Source of the DNA: Earliella scabrosa
Lineage: Eukaryota > Basidiomycota > Agaricomycetes > Polyporales > Polyporaceae
Assembly: GCA_022605405.1 (NCBI GenBank)
Contig: JABYQQ010000005.1
Coordinates: 868,001-932,000 of the forward strand
DNA length: 64,000 bases
Direction: 5' to 3'
The notes beneath the pieces are model-generated. The model was given only the letters and a program-made list of their open reading frames with translations, did not search any database and had not been told where the DNA came from. Positions 11,358-22,603 of this stretch are shown here, piece after piece (within the stretch, counting starts at the first letter, position 1; every line of letters starts with the position of its first letter). Made by a program: the position numbers and the translations under genes.

Positions 11358-12579
11358 ATGTACTCGCAGTCTGTTAACAACACTAGGCCTCCTCCCAGCT
11401 ACATCGGCCCTCCTCCCAGCTACCGCAGCACCTCTCCCCCGTACGTCTCAGTGTATCTATCTGTTGCAACAACTCACCTCTTGTTCAGTTATGATGATTC
11501 AGCCTGGCGGTCTGCGACAGAGAGTGCAACTCTTCTGAACAAACCCGACGAGCCTCGCTCGGCCCCTCGCATTCGCCGGATCCTCACTGCGACTCTGGGA
11601 TGTCTCTTACTTGTCCTCTTCCTCGCTCAGAATCTTGGGCTTGTGCCCTGTCCTATGGACAACGTCTCTGCCGCCGAGAAACGTGCTCTCCGCCGGCAGT
11701 GGAAGGCTGAGAAGACCGCTCACGACGCTGACGTTCGTGGGTGGAACCAGGAACGCGCATTTCACGAGAAAGAGGTGCGTGGTTGGGAGCAGCAGCGCGC
11801 CGAATGGCGGGAGGAGGAAAGGCAATGGGAGCGCGAACGTCTGGCGGAACAGCGGCGCAGGAACGAAGTGGAGCGTAGGCGGCAGGGCGTATGGTGGTCC
11901 GAGCCGTGGAAGAACCGGGGCTGCTATGAGCATGGAAAGCAGTCGTACAGTGCTCATCTATTCGACATACCGGGGGACCTCAATTGGCTCGAGGTTTGTA
12001 TGGGTATGCCCATAACCATCGAAGGCAGAAGGTTCGAACAGCCGGACAAATGCGAACACGACGTGAGTGATCGTTTGACTTGTTGCCGTCTATCGCTAGG
12101 TTAGCTGAACCTGCCTGAAGAATGGACATGTTTGGGCGACCTGGTATATAGAGGACCCTCAGTGCACAACTTATTGGAATAGACTGTCCCACCTGGTGCG
12201 TGCGACCGCTTTGGCAACCAGTCAGTGTACTTGTCTGACGAAAGGGATTATTACAGGGTTGCAGCGCCGGTCGCACTGGGTTCAGAGTGAGTAACAAGGC
12301 TTTCGACTGATTCGCGATGGTTCTGAGATCTCTGTCTGTCTGTGCAGCGATACTCATCTCGTCTAATGAACCTACGTCACGGTGATGACTGGGACAAGAT
12401 GTGTAGCACCACAGCGGCGACCATCTTCAGCGTCCAGTTTGATCACCCTACGATCTGTGTAGATGAGGTACGTCTCAAGTCACTGATGGATGACTATGTG
12501 CATCAGTCTGAATGAGGTCGCGATACAGAATGGCGGCAGGACGGGTATCTGGGACGTTCCTGATTCAAGCTGCGAGTAA
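11358..12579 (+). CDS. Single-pass membrane protein with coiled coil (basidiomycete-specific family)
   Basis: Six exons (11358-11440, 11489-12062, 12121-12195, 12257-12286, 12348-12467, 12517-12579) give 314 residues. The short N-terminal tail repeats PPSYIGPPPSYR. A hydrophobic segment (ILTATLGCLLLVLFLAQNLG, residues ~71-90) is one probable transmembrane helix. It is followed by a highly charged coiled coil of E/R/Q/W heptads (~100-175). The C-terminal domain has paired cysteines, including GCYEHGKQSYSAHL, WATWYIEDPQC, DDWDKMCSTT and GIWDVPDSSC. I recall this architecture in many Agaricomycete hypothetical proteins whose C-terminal domain has two Cys-containing repeats. Type II topology with the Cys domain outside or in the lumen is likely. 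Function is unknown. Confidence 0.8.
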
Positions 12580-13212
12580 ATAGCTCCACTGCGGTTGTGT
12601 CAGTGAGTAGCGACTTCGTCGATTGCCGACGTAACTCGATGAGGCTGTTCCGCTGACATTATTAGTTTAGTGAGCTCGGCGTGTACACTGTTGCATATAG
12701 TCAAACCCGAACTCCCCCTACCTTGAAAGCTATGGTTTCCCGAGTTCTTGTCTGTACGATATCCAAGACGGTCGTTGGTATGGTGTTGTATATATTCTCC
12801 CTTGTCTTCTTGTTCTCTTTCCGATATGCATTCTCGATTGCACCAAGTGCTCATCCCATGTGACAAGTGTGGCGTGCGCAATCTAGCAGTCGAATCCGCC
12901 GATGCAACCACCCAGTCTCACAGCCATCGCAAGACATCCTGATCATCCTGCCGAGGAAGCCCACGCGTGTTTCCGGTCCTGTCGAACACAAGTGGAAAGT
13001 CATGATGTAGTACATACTCATCATTCCTCTAAGGCGTCCCAGGCAGCGATGCGTGGATGAACTCGCAGAACGCTGGCGCCACAGCGAGAGCGAAGAGACC
13101 ATCGTCAGAGTATAAGAACGCCATTTCGCCACCCAATCGCCACACACTTTCATCCCACCCTTTTGACCGCCAACCAACATCCCCCACCACAACCCCACGA
13201 CGTACGCGCAGC
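12580..13212. other. Intergenic
   Basis: No gene is supported. A TATA-like GTATAAGAA near 13108 lies about 105 bp before the next gene's preferred start. The earlier in-frame ATG at 13057 would add 52 residues of unremarkable sequence. Confidence 0.45.
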
Positions 13213-14052
13213 ATGCCCAAAGCACCCACCAGGTCACGCGGCCCCGCAAAGAAATCCAGGAAGACGGGGTGGCACCTCTTCTTTAGCGCATTCTGTGCGA
13301 AATTCAAGAAGGACATCGCTAGTGTCTCCCCGGGACGCAGCCTCCCCCCACCTGGCGTCCTCAGCACGTATATCAGCCATGCATGGAAGGCTTCCGGACC
13401 TGAGATGCAGGCGGAGTTCAGCGCCATGGCGCGGGCCAGGAACGAGGCGCAGGAACACGATGGCGACACGCTCCCTTCAACGGGTCGTGGCAAAGCGGCG
13501 CGGAAGCGCGTTGCCCCTCCTCCCTGTGGCGACGACGACGACACGATGGGTCCGGAGTCGGAAGATGAGGACGAGGAGGTGCAGCCTCGGCTCGTGATCA
13601 AGCTTCCCGCTGCGAGGAGGGTGGTCGAGGTGGAGGAGACGCGCCACGAAGCATTGAGCTCTCCCCTTACCGAACCCAATTCGCCAGAGGACGTCGAGCA
13701 CTCTCAACCTTCGACATCGCGATCGCAGGCGGGTCCTGCTGGTCAGCCTGTGGGAATGTCCACCGTCGACGCCACCATAGCTACCCTCTTCTCCCCCTCT
13801 CCCAAGCTTCCGAGCAGTGCACCATTTGATGCGACCAGCGACGACACCAATCTCACACTGGCACTTCCACAGTCCGATCTCCCTGACCCGACATACTTGG
13901 TGGCATCGTCATCCAAGAGGCATCGAGAACCCAAGGATCTGGAGCCCTCGGGGAGCGGCGGGGACCAGCAGACAGGATCATCCTCTCGTGGATACATCCA
14001 AAGGTTACCCGTCACCGCAGAGGGTTCGCGGAAGAGACCTAGGCTGGAATAG
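13213..14052 (+). CDS. Disordered nuclear protein with HMG-box-like segment
   Basis: A single exon of 279 residues from ATG 13213. This start is chosen because a TATA-like site and CT-rich leader precede it and the upstream in-frame extension looks non-coding. The N-terminus is basic (SRGPAKKSRKTGW). Residues ~17-75 (GWHLFFSAFCAKFKKDI, then LSTYISHAWKASGPEMQAEF) follow the pattern of an HMG box: aromatic first helix, a W in the second helix, and the SPEMQxxF turn. The similarity is weak and judged by eye. The rest is disordered: an acidic run DEDEEVQ, a short IKLP motif, and Ser/Pro/Thr-rich sequence ending in a basic cluster (SRKRPRLE). A DNA-binding or chromatin role is inference. Confidence 0.6.
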   Translation: MPKAPTRSRGPAKKSRKTGWHLFFSAFCAKFKKDIASVSPGRSLPPPGVLSTYISHAWKASGPEMQAEFSAMARARNEAQEHDGDTLPSTGRGKAARKRVAPPPCGDDDDTMGPESEDEDEEVQPRLVIKLPAARRVVEVEETRHEALSSPLTEPNSPEDVEHSQPSTSRSQAGPAGQPVGMSTVDATIATLFSPSPKLPSSAPFDATSDDTNLTLALPQSDLPDPTYLVASSSKRHREPKDLEPSGSGGDQQTGSSSRGYIQRLPVTAEGSRKRPRLE

Positions 14053-14202
14053 GCAGAAGGGATGTCATGCGATTGCAGCGGAACAGTGGTCTTACAATAC
14101 TGTACATGAATGTAGCGCTTACTGTAGTATGGGCCGATTGCTATGTGTACGAATCGTCTAGATGCAGAGTAACGAACATATTGGAACAGCGATATTCCGT
14201 AC

Positions 14203-16644
14203 CTAATTGCGGGCGTATCCCATGGCACTCGGGGATCGAAGTCGTCTGAAGAGTGCCATAAGGGTCTTCCCTCCTTCGGGGCCCCATCTATACGCGTGAT
14301 GGTCAGGTCTGAACACGAGATCAAACAGAAACAACGCACTCTCCGCTCGCCACCTCTTGGCAGCACTGCTCAAACTCCTCAGAGACGGAAACCTCGTCCC
14401 ATTTCTCGACAACGTAGTCCTGTCCAAAATGTCAGATCAGGTCCGACGACAGGGGCTGCGACTGGAAAGACTCGCCTCGATGAGCGAGTGCAGCTCATCC
14501 CATGTCGACGATGCGAGTAACACTGCGAAACTGGACTGTGGGGTGATTGTCGAGACAATGTGCTCCAGGGCCAGCGCACCCAGACCCGGCATCGCATACC
14601 GGTGGGCGATCTGATACATCGACAGCGCAGACGCAGGCTGAGGCGACGGCGTAGGGTGCGGGTGCGGATCCGCAGATGAGGTTGACGGACGTGAACGCTG
14701 CTTGTGTGCGGAGTGAGGGTAGTGGGGGGCAGACGGAGAGAGCGGGACAGGGACCGCCTTCGACCCGCGCGATGAGGGGGGAGAGATAGTGAGGCCCACT
14801 GCGTTCCCGGACGCAGGGCCATGCGATGGTCGGCGAGGGGTCGTCGGCGACCGACCGGAAGTTGACGATTGAGTCTTCGATCCACCAGCAGTGCTACGCA
14901 TCGCCGAGGTGGTCGATGGTCCCGCCATACGCGCATCCTTCGGCTTCTCTCGTGGGACTTCGCTAGTAGACCTGCCACTAGCACCACTGGTGACACTTCG
15001 CGAGTCGCTGATGCCGCCGCTGTGACCGTCAGATGATCCACCCTTGTGGAATACCTTCCATTCCCACTCGTCCGCCACGCCCGGGGAGGAGAAGTCGCGT
15101 GCACTCCAACCTGCGCCAATGCCGTCCACGGCCTGCCGGGGGTCGTCATCTTTACGGAAGAGCAGCCAGTTGGCGTAGACCCATTTCAAGAGCCAGTAGA
15201 TGGTCACGAAGTCGGCTTCTTCTACGACGATGGTGTAGACTTTCCGCTCCCCTGGGAGGAGTGTGCTGGCGTTCTCTGCGAAGGAGGAGCTGAGCATTGT
15301 CGCGAAGTATTCCGACCTCTTGATCAGAATATCAGAGTGGGCGTATATGATTCGCTTGCGGGCAATTGTTTGTGGGTGAGACGACGTCTGAGAGGACGAT
15401 GATTTCGGGCTGCCAGGTGATGTAGCAGTCAATAGACTACTAGACGATTCGTTGTCCTCTTGAGTTGTTCGTTCGAGGCAAACGAACTGTACGTCTCCAG
15501 TGTCTATCGTAACGGTCAGACCAGGATCTCATAGGGATTTCGACAACGCATATACTCACTTGGGTTATCGAGCGAGGCCTCGAGACCCTCCAAAAGATCT
15601 CGAGGTACATAGTACGCCGACGGCTGTTGGGGGAAGAACGGGCCCACTGGAGAGTGCATTTGAACACATATGACGAATGAATCTGTCTCTCTGATTCGCG
15701 GATTCTCAAGGAGGGTAGAGAGAGGCGGAAGTGGACATTCTGTTGAACGACGTTATGTCACTGTATATTCACCAAGTCGCGTACGATACAACTCACCCCA
15801 TACTTCGCTGCCTTGACGGAATACCCAAAGGTTCTGCCAACACTCCCAAGCCCACTCTGCGCGGGCGCCACGCTCACCTACACGGTCATCCTGACACTTG
15901 ATTGCTGCAAACATCGACGCGGACATCTCAAAGTCCGTATGCGCGAAGTCGATGGTCAACGAGGTTATGAATAACGACAGCGTTTGAGGTTGCGTGCGAA
16001 TGAGAGGCGTTGAGGGAGCTGAGGAGCCATCGGGGTCATTCAACGTTGTCTTCGCTGCGGTTCTACGGTAAGCCACTCGCAACCGCAGGAACCGGACTTT
16101 GTACACACATATCTCCAGCTTGAATTTCCCGTCCCCGAGTTCAGGCGATTCCCTGAGCACTTCGAACTCGTCGTCGTCAACCTCTTCAGGAGGCGCGTCT
16201 CCCTCGTTGCTCGGCGGGGTCTCAATGTGGTCCTTCAGCCTGCTCACATCCCTCACGACCCACTCAAATGCCTGCGAGAGCGTGCACAAAGCGGACCGTC
16301 AGCTCACCACAACATCACAGGAACGACGCAACGCGGCTCACATGGAAGTTCCACTGCCTCGTGGTAGTATCCTCAGCCATAGCGTTGTGGCCGCCAGTCA
16401 CGCCCGCCATCCGCATAGAACTCCCGCCTGGACCCGTAGACAACAAGACCGTGTTCGGGCTAGACGCGACGGTGGACGCTCTAGACTCCCAAGTCTGCGC
16501 GCTGCTGAGCGAGCTGCTGCTGGTGGAATGGAAGGAGGAGGACGATCGGTGCGTGTAAGTCGACCACGGCCAATGCGGGCGCGAAAGCGGGGAGGGCCGT
16601 CCAGGCGAGTTCGAGATGGTAGACCCGGGGCGTGGGGAGGACAT
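14203..16644 (-). CDS. MATH-BTB domain protein
   Basis: Six exons on the minus strand (16644-16342, 16271-15797, 15739-15560, 15503-14476, 14419-14340, 14287-14203) give 716 residues. After a Ser-rich N-terminus, residues ~100-315 look like a MATH domain (AFEWVVRDVSRLKDH, SPELGDGKFKLEI, WVFRQGSEVWECP). A BTB/POZ domain follows (NTGDVQFVCLE, then KRIIYAHSDILIKRSEYFATML and FVTIYWLLKWVYANWL), interrupted by a long Ser/Pro-rich insert (~425-585). The C-terminal part (YQIAHRYAMPGLGALALEHI to WGPEGGKTLMALFRRLRSP) is the helical extension of this fungal family. Such proteins are typically CUL3 adaptors. The intron between exons 4 and 5 uses a GC donor. Adaptor function is inferred from the family. 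Confidence 0.85.
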
Positions 16645-16961
16645 GCTGGACGTCGGCGACGACGGTCTTCCTTGTAAGGTTCTTTGTACGTAGCGGGGAC
16701 TTTCGACGGAGTAGGAGAGGTCACAGGTGGGAGAAAGGAATGCGAGCGGCTCAGAAGCGGAGGCTGCTCAAGTCGGACGCGCGCGCCAGAACGCGCAACG
16801 CGTCGCGCCGCACGCGTCTGCACACGTGACACGTACGGCGAAGAGCACGCTGCACTGGAGACCGTACTCTCAGTGCGTAGCAGTGAGATCATGCAGGATG
16901 CCTGGAGCAAGCGTAATACCATCAACGGATAGCTGTGCTACGGATACAGGATATACGATCC
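16645..16961. promoter_or_regulatory. Intergenic, between two minus-strand genes
   Basis: These 317 bp hold the MATH-BTB promoter and the 3' end of the next gene. Nothing specific was recognised. Confidence 0.35.
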
Positions 16962-19129
16962 TCAGTATGTCTCCCAAACTTCGCTCGGCAATACCGTGCG
17001 CATAATCTCCCAGTGGTGAATTGCATCCTTTTGCTGCCAATCTGACAAGGGATTGGCGATGTCCTTCAAAATGTATCGCTCGCGTTGATCTTCTGGGACG
17101 TCCGAGTCGATGGTAGAGATATCCCCTTCGCGCTCGTCAATACGCCGCAGAATGTGCTGACGGAGGTGGGAACCAAGGAAGGCAGACTGTGGTGCTGGCC
17201 GGAACTTGAGCGGTTCGGAGGAGGGTGTGCAGAAGAACACCTAACGAACCAAAACAGAATGAGCACAAGGGATGTGTGGAACAGTGTAAGAACGCACCCA
17301 GTTGATGAACTCGTCGTTGATATCCTTGACAGGTTCCAACGAGTCGTACAAGGCGCGACATTGTGGGAAGACCGATCGCAACGTGAGGACGATTGCTTTC
17401 GCCGAGTCCGAGCTCAACTTCCCTGCGTAATTCTAGGCGCAGTGTTACTTGTATGTAGCATGGACAACAACTCATGGAAACGCACCACTGCGACGACGGC
17501 GTCTGGCGATACGATGTTCTTCAGTTCTTCCCAGAATTGCTTTGTGTAGAGATGTGCAGGGACCCCGCCACCCGAGAAGCAGTCATGCACGACGACATCG
17601 AAGAGCCTCTTAGTCGTGTCCGAGCCTGCCTTGACCGTCTCGCTGACGTTGTGCACCCATCGTCTGGCGTCCTCGATGAATAACCTGTCGGCGGGAGGAG
17701 TAGGAAGCCCGAAGAAGCGTTTCGCCGCATCGTAAACAGTAGAGTCGATCTCTACAATGGTCGTGTCGATGCCCTGTCGCACAAACGAAGTCGCAGAGAT
17801 ACCTGCGCCTAGACCACTGGCACGGTTGTTAGAGTGCTTTGCACCGAAAGAAGCGATGTTCATCAGGCACGTACATGATCAGCGCATTCTTGGGGTCCTC
17901 CTTTGCCAGGAGGGCCGCTTCCTGTATGATGAATGCCGTGTAAATTGTGTCACCGAGTTTGTCCCCTGCTTCGTCAACCAGAAGCAGTCTCGGGTCCAGA
18001 GCATGGGCTTTTGGTCCGACCCAGACACCGCCCAAGAGGGAGTGCCCAGCGCGCAGATAGCGGAGGTGTTCTGTCCCACGCTGTTCATCCGTATCCGCGG
18101 CCGTCAATTCACCGACCACTACCACGCCCGAGTATGGGGAGTCAGCGGACGAGAGGATGCGCAGGGGATACGAAGGATGGTTGTACGGTTCGAGTAGCGG
18201 ATGAGGCAGGGTCGGTGGACGGTGAATCTTGAACAGGAAGGGCAAAACGGGGAGAAGTGCGACGCAAAGCTTGCCTAGCCCACCGAAGCTTTCAGTCTGA
18301 CGTCTAGGCGGCGGGGGAGGAGCGGCTGGAGTGGTTTCTGACTTGCTTGGCGCACCCTTCTTGCCTTTCTTTTTGGGGTCCGGCGTAGCACTTGCAGTAG
18401 AAGGCCGGCTCACAATAGGAGCCGGCGGGGTGACATCGGGTAGGAATGGACCGATGGTCCAAAATGCCGCAGTAGCAGTAGCCAGATAAATGAACTACAA
18501 GGATGAATGGATGGACAGCGCGCATGTTTTAACACTCACAACTTGACTGTCTGGTAGCGTGGCGACATAGGACACCGAGGGCCACAGACCCTGGAGTGCA
18601 TTGATTGCAGTCGCGCATACAGGCAAAGTAATCGAGGAAGCAGGAGTAGCGTTGTCGTCCTTCACTTGGGCAGCATCCTGCAGCACACAAAACGTTCGGC
18701 ACACTACATGTCTCGGAGGAACGATGAACTCACCTGCAAAGCTTTGACGAGAGCTACACCGAGGGATAGTACCGGAAGCAACACGATCAAATGCGTAGCA
18801 ACAGGTCCCCAAACGGGGTCTCCAAGCCTAGCTGTATAGGCCGCAACGTAGTAGGCCGCATGAGGCATTGCATAGAGAAGCAGAGCCAATGCTAGCGTAG
18901 CACCAGACAATGGTACGGTCGGCGCGAAGCTTCCGAGGATGGCAGCCGACCATACGATCTTGGACATGTGCAGCGCGCTCGGTGCACTACCATACTGGGG
19001 CTCGAGGGCGCGTCGATAGGCCCAGGTGGCAAGAGAGAGGCCTAGGAGGAGGACGATCGCCCCAACCCTGGTGAGGGCGAGATGGAATGTGTTCGCCTTG
19101 GGCGGGGCAGGCGGGAGTCGAGAAGACAT
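16962..19129 (-). CDS. Membrane protein with spermidine/spermine synthase-like domain
   Basis: Six exons (19129-18734, 18677-18540, 18494-17871, 17836-17486, 17432-17298, 17240-16962) give 640 residues. The N-terminal third has about four or five hydrophobic helices (GAIVLLLGLSLATW; ALALLLYAMPHAAYYVAAY; HLIVLLPVLSLGVALV; VFIYLATATAAFWTIGPFL). A Lys-rich cytosolic-looking linker follows. The C-terminal half is a Rossmann methyltransferase fold of the spermidine synthase type: glycine loop GLGAGISATSF (~391), acidic strand end TTIVEID (~408), EDARRWV (~435) and VVHDCFSGG (~460), then NYAGKLSSDSAK. The glycine loop and the region after VVHD differ from the canonical polyamine synthase motifs, so the substrate may not be putrescine. 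It is divergently paired with the branching enzyme across 417 bp. Confidence 0.8.
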
Positions 19130-19546
19130 GAGAGGCGTGCGCGGTTTCGCTACTGGGTGCGTGGCATGTGCAGCAACAGACGGCGGAGAGCGGTGGTGGG
19201 AGCACGGACGAAAGAGGGGCGGCGAGCGTCGCGTCGGGGAGAGCGGTCGCAGCGAACTGCCCCGCATTCGGGGCGCTAGGCCAGCGAGGTTGCGCCGGCG
19301 AACCTCCGCTGCCCCTGCGATCTGAGATCTGCGAAGGTACGCACACGTGACCGGTGACGTCTTGGGGAACTGAGTGGAATCCTGGCCCAGGACGCGTCTC
19401 CCGCAATTGGTCCAGATGGGCGAAAAACCCAAACGGCGTCCTGCCCGACGCTCCCTCCCTTCTCCACCTTCTCCCCAGCGCCCCAGATAACTGGGTTCCC
19501 TTCACCCTCACCCCCGCTCACCATCGATATCGCTCCTGCGTACACC
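19130..19546. promoter_or_regulatory. Divergent promoter (spermidine-synthase-like / branching enzyme)
   Basis: This 417-bp head-to-head spacer is GC-rich, with a CT-rich leader (19440-19500) before the branching enzyme start. No clear TATA box is present. Confidence 0.45.
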
Positions 19547-21970
19547 ATGCCCGCTGCGCCCCTTGACCCGAAGGCTGTCCTCGCCGTCGATCCATGGCTT
19601 GAGCAGCACGTCTCGCATATCGTCCATCGCCATGATCTCTTCAGGAAGTGGAAGGATACCATTGACGAGGCTGAGGGCGGATACGATAAGTTCACCAAGG
19701 GCTACCTCAAGTTCGGTCTCAATGTTGCCCCCGATGGCACCGTGACCTACCGCGAATGGGCCCCGAATGCGAAGGAGGCTGTCCTAATCGGTGAATTCAG
19801 TGAGTAGCGATACCTAGCGCCATGCTTGTACAACCCTTCATGATTGTCTGCAAGACAACTGGAATAGGATATCACATCCCATGACGAAAGACCAATATGG
19901 AGTTTGGGAGATTCAAGTCCCTCCCAAGAACGGTGTCTGCGCTATACCTCACGACTCGAAGATCAAGGTGCGAGGTATTGTACTCTCGTTGATGGGCCTC
20001 CTATGACACGCTACGCAGATATCTATGATCCTCCAGTCTGGGGAACGCATCGAACGTATTCCCGCTTGGATCAGACGCGTCACTCAGGATCTCGCTGTCT
20101 CACCTGTCTACGAAGCAAGGTTCTGGAACCCCCCTGCGGAAGAAGTGTACAAGTTCAAGAACACGCGTCCGCCTCAACCGAAGAGTCTGCGCATATACGA
20201 GGCGCATGTCGGTATCTCGACCACTGAGCATCGCGTTGGCACGTACAAGGAGTTCACGAAGGACGTACTCCGCCGTATCCGAGACTTGGGTTACAACACC
20301 ATCCAGCTCATGGCTGTGATGGAGCATGCTTACTATGCCTGTAGGCGACATATGTCTGTCCGCATCATATGCATTCGTGCTTACACCCGCCTACGATAGC
20401 GTTTGGGTACCAGGTCACTAGTTTCTTCGCCGCAAGCTCACGATATGGCACGCCTGAGGAGCTCAAGGAGTTGATCGACGCTGCTCACGGGATGGGAATT
20501 ACCGTTCTCCTCGACATCGTCCACTCGCACGCCTGCAAGAACGTTCTCGACGGGCTCAACCACTTCGATGGCACGGACCACCTCTACTTCCATGAAGGCG
20601 CTCGCGGTCGGCATGAACTGTGGGACAGCCGTCTGTTCAACTACGGCCATCATGAGGTCCTTCGATTCTTGCTCAGCAACCTCCGCTTCTGGATGGAGGA
20701 GTACCAGTTTGACGGCTTCCGCTTTGACGGTGTCACGAGCATGATGTACCACCACCATGGTATCGGGACCGGCTTTTCTGGAGGATACCACGAGTACTTC
20801 GGTGACTCCGCAGATTTGGAGGCGATCGTCTACCTCATGCTTGTGAGCGCTCGTCGTACTGTCTGTCACCTGTCTTCTCTTGCTGACACTGAAGCTGTAG
20901 GCGAACGACTTGCTCCACACCCTCTATCCGGACAGCATCACCATCGCTGAGGACGTGTCTGGCATGCCCTTGCTATGTGTGCCGGTCCCCAAAGGTGGAG
21001 TTGGTTTCGACTATCGGTTGTCCATGGCGATTCCGGACATGTGGATCAAGCTCCTCAAGCACAAGACCGACGACGAGTGGGACATGGGCAACATCGTGCA
21101 CACGCTCACGAACCGTCGCTATGGCGAGAGGAGCATCGCGTACGCGGAGAGTCACGACCAGGCCCTAGTCGGAGACAAGACGCTCGCATTCTGGCTGATG
21201 GACAAGGAGATGTACACCAACATGTCCGACTTGACGGAGTACACGCCCGTCATTGCGAGGGGTATTGCGTTGCACAAGATGATTCGGTATGTGTTGATGC
21301 GCTGGACGCCCTGGACACGGCGCTGATGTTGTTACAGTCTTCTTGTGCATTCCTTGGGCGGAGAAGGATACCTCAACTTTGAGGGCAACGAGTTCGGGCA
21401 CCCTGAGGTAAGGGCTCAGAGATGCTAAGCTGGCGCAGTCTTACGAATTGTTCGCAGTGGCTGGATTTCCCTCGCCAAGGCAACAACAACTCGTTCCAAT
21501 ACGCCCGTCGGCAATGGAACGTGGTCGACGACCATCTTCTTCGGTACAAGTACCTGAACGAGTTCGACAAGGCCATGAACCACACGGAGGAGAAGTACGG
21601 CTGGCTGCACGCGGAGCCCGCATACGTGTCGCTCAAGCACGAGGGCGACAAGCTCATCGTGTACGAGCGCGCTGGACTTCTGTTCGTGTTCAACTTCCAT
21701 CCGACGCAGTCATTCACGGACTACCGCGTGGGCGTCGAGGAGCCGGGCGAGTACACGGTGGTCCTCAGCAGCGACGAGAAGCGCTTCGGAGGGTTCGAGA
21801 ACGTGCTTCCCGGCGGGTCGTATCACACAACGCCGATGGAGTGGAACGGACGGAAGAACTTCACGCAGGTAAGTGGGACTGGGAGTGCCGGAGCGGATGG
21901 GTCTCTGAGGACGAATGCCGTGCAGGTGTATATCCCGACGCGTACTTGCATTGTCCTGGCGAGGAAGTAA
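19547..21970 (+). CDS. GLC3: 1,4-alpha-glucan (glycogen) branching enzyme, GH13
   Basis: Eight exons (19547-19799, 19855-19967, 20019-20340, 20400-20842, 20901-21286, 21338-21407, 21458-21868, 21926-21970) give 680 residues, the usual fungal length. It transfers alpha-1,4 glucan segments to alpha-1,6 branch points in cytosolic glycogen synthesis. The N-terminal CBM48-like domain ([18 protein letters not shown]) precedes a (beta/alpha)8 barrel. All four GH13 regions are present: DIVHSH (~269-274), GFRFDGVTS with the Asp nucleophile (~339), AEDVSG with the Glu acid/base (~394) and AESHDQ (~463). The C-terminal beta domain contains [14 protein letters not shown] and the family ending [14 protein letters not shown]. 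Identity is certain. Confidence 0.97.
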
Positions 21971-22603
21971 GGGGCACGTAGGTAATAGAACATAGACTAT
22001 GCGAGTGTTAACGTTGATAGGCGGTGGGAGAGGCCAGCGAATGACCTGAATTATCCTGTATAGTACTGAATGCCACGGACTTGCAGTCGCTCGGTCGCTG
22101 TATGTAGTCAAGTAGTCGAGCAGCTTCAGCCGCCTGACGCTGCAATTTGTGCACATAAATTATGGCATGAAGACTCGCACGGAGAAGGAAAGCTACATAG
22201 CCGCGGCTCCGGCGACTTGCGGGTAGCATGAGGGCGCGCCAAAGATGACCAGAGCTGATGACGTCATGGCGTGTTGGTTCTCCGCGACCCTGGCTGTCTT
22301 ACAGGTACTTACATACCGACGCCGTGCTCTAACCACCTCCCACTCGACGCTCGCGCACTTTCGCACTCTAGATCCCTTGCACGTATACCCGCGGCATCAG
22401 ACAACCCACCGCCGACTTCGGCCCAGCTCGTGCGTTGACGGCAGCGAACTCCATTCGATTTCTCACGAAGGCCCAACATTGCGTGCTTCTCGTGGGGTCC
22501 TGCGCTCCGACTCGGACAGAACGCGGCTACATATAGAACGCTATCAATCCCTCTGGGCTCGCTCATGACTGCCGTCTCTTGCTGAGCGACCATCATCATC
22601 ACC
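21971..22603. other. Intergenic
   Basis: Terminator of the branching enzyme and promoter of the M28 peptidase; no ORF of interest. CTACATAG occurs once (22193-22200), as in the transposon spacers, but in isolation. Confidence 0.35.

Noticed and set aside
22149..22163. 15-bp sequence GTGCACATAAATTAT shared with 30200-30214
   Set aside because: No similarity extends on either side, and a few 15-bp matches are expected by chance in 64 kb.
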